A stretch of 64,000 bases of DNA from Daphnia carinata (Eukaryota > Arthropoda > Branchiopoda > Diplostraca > Daphniidae), in the NCBI RefSeq assembly GCF_022539665.2, contig NC_081338.1, forward strand, positions 6,994,446 through 7,058,445. The letters run 5' to 3'. The translations under genes were made by a program, and so were the position numbers. Under the pieces are notes generated by a model that was not told the origin of the DNA, searched no databases, and worked only from the letters and a program-made list of their open reading frames with translations. Shown one piece after another: positions 60,061 through 64,000 of the stretch; positions within the stretch are counted from its first letter, which is position 1, and each line of letters opens with the position of its first letter.

Positions 60061-61650
60061 GTCGGATCAATGGCTGTTGACATTTTCTATGTTGGACGCC
60101 AATCAATCCTCACGAGTCCTATACTTCCCATTCTACTCGACATCTCGTTTTCTTCAGCAATTTACCATATCCCCTTCCCCCTCTCCCCCCCCCCCCTTCT
60201 AAGCTTTGTGCGTGTTTTTCCTCCTCAAAGTTTAACTGTGTGGGGTGCAACTGCGAACATCCATCAACTAAGAGGGCTAGAAAAGCAGCTCCAACGTCCT
60301 TTATCCATACCGAGGTTTAATAAAAAGCGGGGGCAAGGGAAACAGCAACCAATCGTGAACTCCCCCCCCCCCCCTTCTCCCCAAACTCTCTCTCTCTCTT
60401 TGCACGGCTCGCTTTTGAGAGATACGCCACCGTACGCATTGCTGCCCGTCTATTATGTGTACACACTCGATTGCTAGAGTGCGGATGTAAATAATATGTT
60501 TAGTGTTTATGTGTTTCAAAGTCGTTTCGCGGAAGGAAAGAAAACCAACTCGTCGCGATCCGAACAATAATGGATGAGTAGAAGGCGGTGAATAATGAAT
60601 GAGTCGGATTACACTCAGCAACAGAAAGAAGAGCGAGGGAGACAGCGACTAAGTGAATAGAGAAGACGGGGTGGGGGGGGGGGGGAAGGAGGAAGCGACT
60701 GGAAACGTTTTCAGCCTTAATTGACTGATCAAATATTCAAGCCGGAGCTGCGTGGTTGACGCAAAAGGGCAAGCGCAATAACGTGACTATTTGATTTTAC
60801 TGCAAACCGAAGAGACAGCGATGGTGGCCTTAAACATGGCCTATTCATTGTTGATGAATCCAGCGTAGGCTCCCCCAAAAGAAAATGACGTCCGCTTCGA
60901 TTATCCCAACTGTATTTAGCCTGCGTAATTATACACGCGCCGTATTTACCCCGTTAGATGCAACTATCCTAACATTGATTTCGGTTTCACAACTCTCCCT
61001 TTTTGCTGGAGAGTTACGAATTCATTATAATTATAAGCTTCTTCATGTACTTTATTGTCGGCGCGTGACCCGGCCGCCGACGACCTCGCCCACGTTCCCA
61101 GGCTCCGCAGCTGCAACAATTCACTCGTCAGCCTTTGCTTGAGCGTCAGCACCCCGAATGCGTTCAATAAGGCACTCGGACCTGTAATCGGCCGATTCGA
61201 ATCGCGCTGATCAGCCGATCTTCGGCTTCGATGCCGAATGATGGCATCCGTCCGTCCAATCATTGTCGTTTCACGCGAAGCGGACTTGCATTGTACTGGC
61301 CGGAATACATTGAGCACAGCAAGGGCAGATTGGGGGAAAGAAGAGAAAGCAGACGGCATGGGAAAAAAAAAAAAGACAGACGGCTTGTATACACACAAAA
61401 GACCGCATCCGGGCGACTTCTATAGGCGAATGGCCCCACACGATCACGCACATTGTTCGAATGTTTTCTGAAAAGGACATGGAAATATGATGTACACTTG
61501 GATTCATCCCGTAAGTCTTCCATCACGACGGATGATTTGAGGGTATTCCAACCATCGTCAGCATAAAAAATAAGATTTCACGACGTTATTTGAGAGAAGC
61601 GTTCAGGCGATATGTTCACTGAGGTACTATGCTATGTACTTTGCTCAAGT
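60061..61650. other. Intergenic DNA with a dyad cluster
   Basis: Ordinary-complexity sequence with C and G runs at 60188-60197, 60361-60374 and 60672-60684. The ATG-started frame at 60885-61142 (85 codons) and the antisense frame at 60964-61398 (144 codons) both show no motif or splice support, so I leave them uncalled. A notable group of palindromes lies at 61187-61247. Confidence 0.4.
61187..61247. repeat. Cluster of five short dyads
   Basis: Within 61 bases there are ATCGGCCGAT (61187-61196), GATTCGAATC (61194-61203), GCTGATCAGC (61206-61215), GCCGA-TCT-TCGGC (61214-61226) and ATGCC-7-GGCAT (61231-61247). Each was checked base by base. Neighbouring dyads overlap by one to three bases, so the segment could fold as alternative hairpins or be a composite protein-binding site. 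Confidence 0.75.
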
Positions 61651-61960
61651 AGTGTTTGGCTTCCAAACTGAAGAAATGCCTTAGCAACCATTCTGACTTT
61701 TGCCTAGATTCGTGTCTACATTCTAAAATCAAACCTGGCGATGCAGTTTTCGAACCCAGCAGATCTCTTCAAGCACAAGGAAACTTCGGAATTCGACTCA
61801 ATGTATGGAGAGAAAACCTTGACTTTTTCAACCATCGGATGAACACTCCCGGCCAAAGTTATATTCATCCATGTATGTTTTCTGCAACCATGCACATCTT
61901 ACCGTATGACAGATATATGTGGTTTTACGTATTTAAGATACTTCAAACGTGACTGTCTGT
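61651..61960. other. Stretch with long open frames on both strands, strand unresolved
   Basis: Three overlapping open frames exist here. On the + strand a frame follows a splice-like TTTTGCCTAG at about 61709 (IRVYILKSNLAMQF...), and a second is open for about 100 codons. On the - strand a frame reads MNITLAGSVHPMVEKVKVF... to a stop near 61718. All have protein-like codon choice, and I cannot decide between them. It may be an exon of an unassigned gene or a decayed mobile element. Confidence 0.25.
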
Positions 61961-62223
61961 CGGAATAACTCATGAAAAATGAAAAACCAAATAAATTTTG
62001 GGAAATAAGTAGCTGCTGTTGTTTTTGTTTTGTTTCGTACGCCGTTTGACCCACTTTTCTCCCAACGCCTGTTCGCCGGTAAACCATTTATTAACACCAC
62101 CTAGCGGTCAAAGTTAACAATCGGTGGATAAATTCGAACAGACCCCAGAGAAGGAGGAGCTTACTGAATATTGTATTCGTCGATCGATTGTTAAACCGAT
62201 TTTCATTTGCTATCTAACAGTCA

Positions 62224-62256
62224 ATGGCGACACTCATAGAAAGCGACATTTGCTAA
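62224..62256 (+). promoter_or_regulatory. Upstream ORF of 10 codons before the six-exon gene
   Basis: ATG at 62224 opens a frame MATLIESDIC that ends at TAA 62254-62256, one base before the main ATG at 62258. Just upstream (62201-62220) is a strong acceptor-like pyrimidine tract ending CTAACAG, so 62221 may be the start of this exon. Short uORFs ending this close can control reinitiation. Confidence 0.4.
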
Positions 62257-62257
62257 A

Positions 62258-62295
62258 ATGGCTTCTGCGTTGCAAAGCAGCGAAGAATCCCGTTG
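62258..62295 (+). CDS. Unassigned compact gene, exon 1 (start)
   Basis: Start ATG in context CTAAAATGG, with an in-frame TAG upstream at 62237, so the start is well defined. It reads MASALQSSEESR and leaves two bases (TG) at donor CGTTG|GTAGGC. This begins a six-exon model with introns of 83, 64, 141, 65 and 252 bases, all GT-AG, whose phases (2,1,1,1,0) agree at every junction. The predicted protein has 148 residues, looks mostly helical and Leu/Cys-rich, and has no signal peptide or membrane segment that I can see. I do not recognise the family. Confidence 0.5.
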
Positions 62296-62378
62296 GTAGG
62301 CATCTTGGAAAGCTATGTTATACTTTAGGTATTATGCGTAACGCAATTCGTAATTTCAAAATGGCTGATTATTCTTAG

Positions 62379-62509
62379 TATAAGAAAGTTGTTGGTCAAT
62401 AGGCTTTCCATAGGTGAGGACTTTTCACAACATAGACTGATCTCAGCTCTTATGAGATTTTCTTTGCACAGCCAATGTGTAGTGAATAAGGCTAAAACGC
62501 TGGTTGGTG
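62379..62509 (+). CDS. Unassigned compact gene, exon 2
   Basis: Acceptor GATTATTCTTAG, donor GGTG|GTATAT. Reads (C)IRKLLVNRLSIGEDFSQ, then HRLISALMRFSLHSQ and CVVNKAKTLVG. The pattern of Leu and Ile every three to four residues suggests amphipathic helices. An 89-codon frame on the opposite strand over this region (62325-62594) is most likely its shadow. Confidence 0.5.
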
Positions 62510-62573
62510 GTATATTGAGCTTTTGCATGTTGACATAACCATGTAATACTTCAGTCAAAATGTTTCTTACAAG

Positions 62574-62624
62574 GTTTTGATTGTGTATTGGCAAAGCTGC
62601 TTAACAGAAAAGATCTGTTAGTAG
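62574..62624 (+). CDS. Unassigned compact gene, exon 3
   Basis: Acceptor TTTCTTACAAG, donor GTAG|GTAAAT. Completes Gly and reads FDCVLAKLLNRKDLLV. A second donor at 62621 (TTA|GTAGGT) would change the phase and is disfavoured because exon 4 then loses its frame. Confidence 0.45.
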
Positions 62625-62765
62625 GTAAATGTGGCTTTCTGGCTGACAGTAAATGCATCGAATCAGTCTCCTAATAAATGCCAGAGCCCAATAGTTCTAA
62701 AAATGGTTTTATAACTTTTACTTGTTGGCATAATTATCATGTCTCCATTTTTCCTTTAAAAATAG

Positions 62766-62834
62766 GATTGCCTCAGTTTCATCAGCTCCAGTGTGTTTGC
62801 TATAGCTCCTACAGACGAACTTGTAGCCTGAAAG
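62766..62834 (+). CDS. Unassigned compact gene, exon 4
   Basis: Acceptor TTTAAAAATAG, donor GAAAG|GTAATA. Completes Gly and reads LPQFHQLQCVCYSSYRR, then TCSLK. Three Cys in 16 residues and the basic SYRRTC are notable, but I cannot tie them to a known domain. Confidence 0.5.
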
Positions 62835-62899
62835 GTAATAGGTTAATCTTAGAAAAACCTAAATTAACATCGACTTCTTCAATCTTTTGGATGTTGTAG

Positions 62900-62949
62900 A
62901 ACGTGGAATGCTGGCCAGTTATCTGCAGTTGGAAATCCACCTGACCAAA
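62900..62949 (+). CDS. Unassigned compact gene, exon 5
   Basis: Acceptor TGGATGTTGTAG. Completes Glu and reads RGMLASYLQLEIHLTK, ending at ACCAAA|GTTAAG, a weaker donor that leaves phase 0. If this donor is not used the frame continues only six codons (VKICEL) to TAG at 62968-62970, giving a 119-residue form. Confidence 0.45.
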
Positions 62950-63201
62950 GTTAAGATATGTGAGTTATAGATATTCAGTTGTTTTTTGTTAATAGATTTG
63001 AATGTGACAGTTTGTTGAGGGTACATACAGATATCCACACAATCACATAACAAAGTGAGAGGAAAAAACTTAATGCTAAACTTAACGTAATTTATAGATA
63101 AATGTTCACACGAAGCTTGCGAATAATGTAGTACTTCTGACTGTTCGTGGCTGACACTCGACACCTTAATTTTCAAGCAATTATACAATTTTTGTATTTA
63201 G

Positions 63202-63309
63202 CTTGCTGTGGAGAGCTTACAGCTGTTACCAATCCACCCTAATTTGGCAAGTAAAATGTCACACGATTTCATGTCTCTTAATGGACAACACGTGACCATC
63301 GGGTCGTAG
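63202..63309 (+). CDS. Unassigned compact gene, exon 6 (stop)
   Basis: Acceptor TTTTTGTATTTAG. Reads LAVESLQLLPIHPNLASK, then MSHDFMSLNGQHVTIGS, and ends at TAG 63307-63309. Joined to exon 5 it continues the helix as EIHLTK|LAVESLQLLP without a break, which is the main support for this exon. I do not recognise the protein. Confidence 0.45.
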   Translation, partial: LAVESLQLLPIHPNLASKMSHDFMSLNGQHVTIGS

Positions 63310-64000
63310 ATATTCTGAAAATCCCGTTCTTTAAAAACACCATAATACTTTAATCATTTTTACGCACTTTTACCTTCAAAACAATATGCATCAAACTCAA
63401 TCCACACAGAAGAACAGAAAAACAAAACAAGCAGCACATCAACTGTATAATTTCTGCGACGAGAAGACGACGGAGGATTCATAATCGAACGCGGCCCATT
63501 TGCATTTTTTTCCCACCTCATTGTTATTCTCTACCCCTATACTCTTTCTATAAGAACCCATCTAATAAGAGTTCTTAATTCTCTAGTCAAATTCGGCTTC
63601 CCTTCATATTAGTCATTGGCTAATAATTGCGCCTGGCACGTATCGCCAGTTCGTTCACAAAACTACTGTTACCGTTGAAACACTTCGATCTGGTTCAGAA
63701 ATTAGCACGAATTAGTTGATTTTAAAGATCATCGATAATGTTTGTTTTCTAGCTCCAGCAATGTCAAATATCCTTTTTCCCTTTCTCCCTCTCTTCTCCT
63801 TCGGTCTTACGGTTCTCTTTAGTGTCATTCACATTGATTGCCCGTGTTAGGTTGTTATTCTGCCGTTACCTGGCTGATCGAGTGCTGGAATGGTGAATTT
63901 CAACGGGCGAGGCTGTATGTATTTATTATTTTTTTTTTTTTCATTTGTTTTTTTTTTTTGTCACATAAATTTGCCCATCACTTGTTAATTTTTGCCAAAT
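63310..64000. other. Probable 3'UTR and intergenic DNA, right edge
   Basis: Ordinary-complexity AT-rich sequence without a canonical AATAAA. An antisense pair of frames with a signal-peptide-like start (about 63445 down to 63220) overlaps the coding exon at 63202 and is treated as a shadow. T runs of the kind seen in the first 61 kb return at 63930. Confidence 0.4.

Noticed and set aside
60885-61142. An 85-codon + strand frame with a true ATG (MTSASIIPTVF...)
   Set aside because: No recognised motif, no splice or codon support, and it overlaps a longer antisense frame; left uncalled.
62325-62594. An 89-codon minus-strand frame with protein-like composition
   Set aside because: It is interrupted by the intron ends of the + strand model and cannot be joined in phase to other minus-strand segments I tried (62701-62830 and 62880-62940). 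The + strand model explains all segments at once.
63210-63445. A minus-strand two-exon frame starting MCCLFCFSVLLCG, like a small secreted Cys-rich peptide
   Set aside because: One 59-base intron fits, but the second exon overlaps the + strand terminal exon and the next acceptor lacks a pyrimidine tract. The + strand reading is better supported.
1-64000. CRISPR arrays, bacterial operons, rRNA genes, viral or transposase genes
   Set aside because: The many repeats are simple-sequence arrays without spacer structure, and I saw no transposase, reverse transcriptase or viral protein motif in any frame I read.

Overview
The window looks like nuclear DNA of an arthropod, most likely a branchiopod crustacean of the Daphnia type. 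This rests on the protein similarity and intron style I can read; the species cannot be fixed. Genes are split by GT-AG introns. The exons that can be recognised make an RNA-binding protein of the TIA-1/TIAR (Drosophila Rox8) family. The non-coding DNA is T-rich on the + strand and packed with homopolymers and dinucleotide arrays.

Layout. (1) 1306-2826 (+): an intact single-exon gene for a 506-residue secreted Pro/Ala/Ser-rich protein. (2) 6949-55646 (+): eight in-phase exons of TIAR, from the second half of RRM1 to a Gln/Gly/Tyr/Ala-rich C-terminus. Two introns are about 18.2 and 20.4 kb long. The exon for the first half of RRM1 was not found, so it probably lies before base 1, which would place gene (1) inside a TIAR intron. 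(3) About 33160-34146 (+), inside the 20.4 kb intron: a GC-rich coding block for an Ala/His/Gln/Gly/Ser-rich segment. Its donor is in phase 1, the same as the RRM1 exon, so either can join the RRM2 exon at 45731. (4) About 55650-60000: A-rich probable 3'UTR and then intergenic sequence with several AATAAA signals. (5) About 61375-63929: a 2.5 kb island with no long homopolymers. Within it, 62258-63309 (+) reads as a compact six-exon gene for a 148-residue protein I do not recognise.

How it works together. TIAR proteins bind U-rich RNA through three RRMs and act in splicing and in translational silencing/stress granules; RRM2 and RRM3 are complete here. The main new hypothesis is that this locus makes two N-terminal forms: a three-RRM protein, and one carrying a long low-complexity Ala/His/Gln segment before RRM2, with or without RRM1. 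The second is the unassigned six-exon gene at the right end, whose ATG follows a 10-codon upstream ORF ending one base before it.
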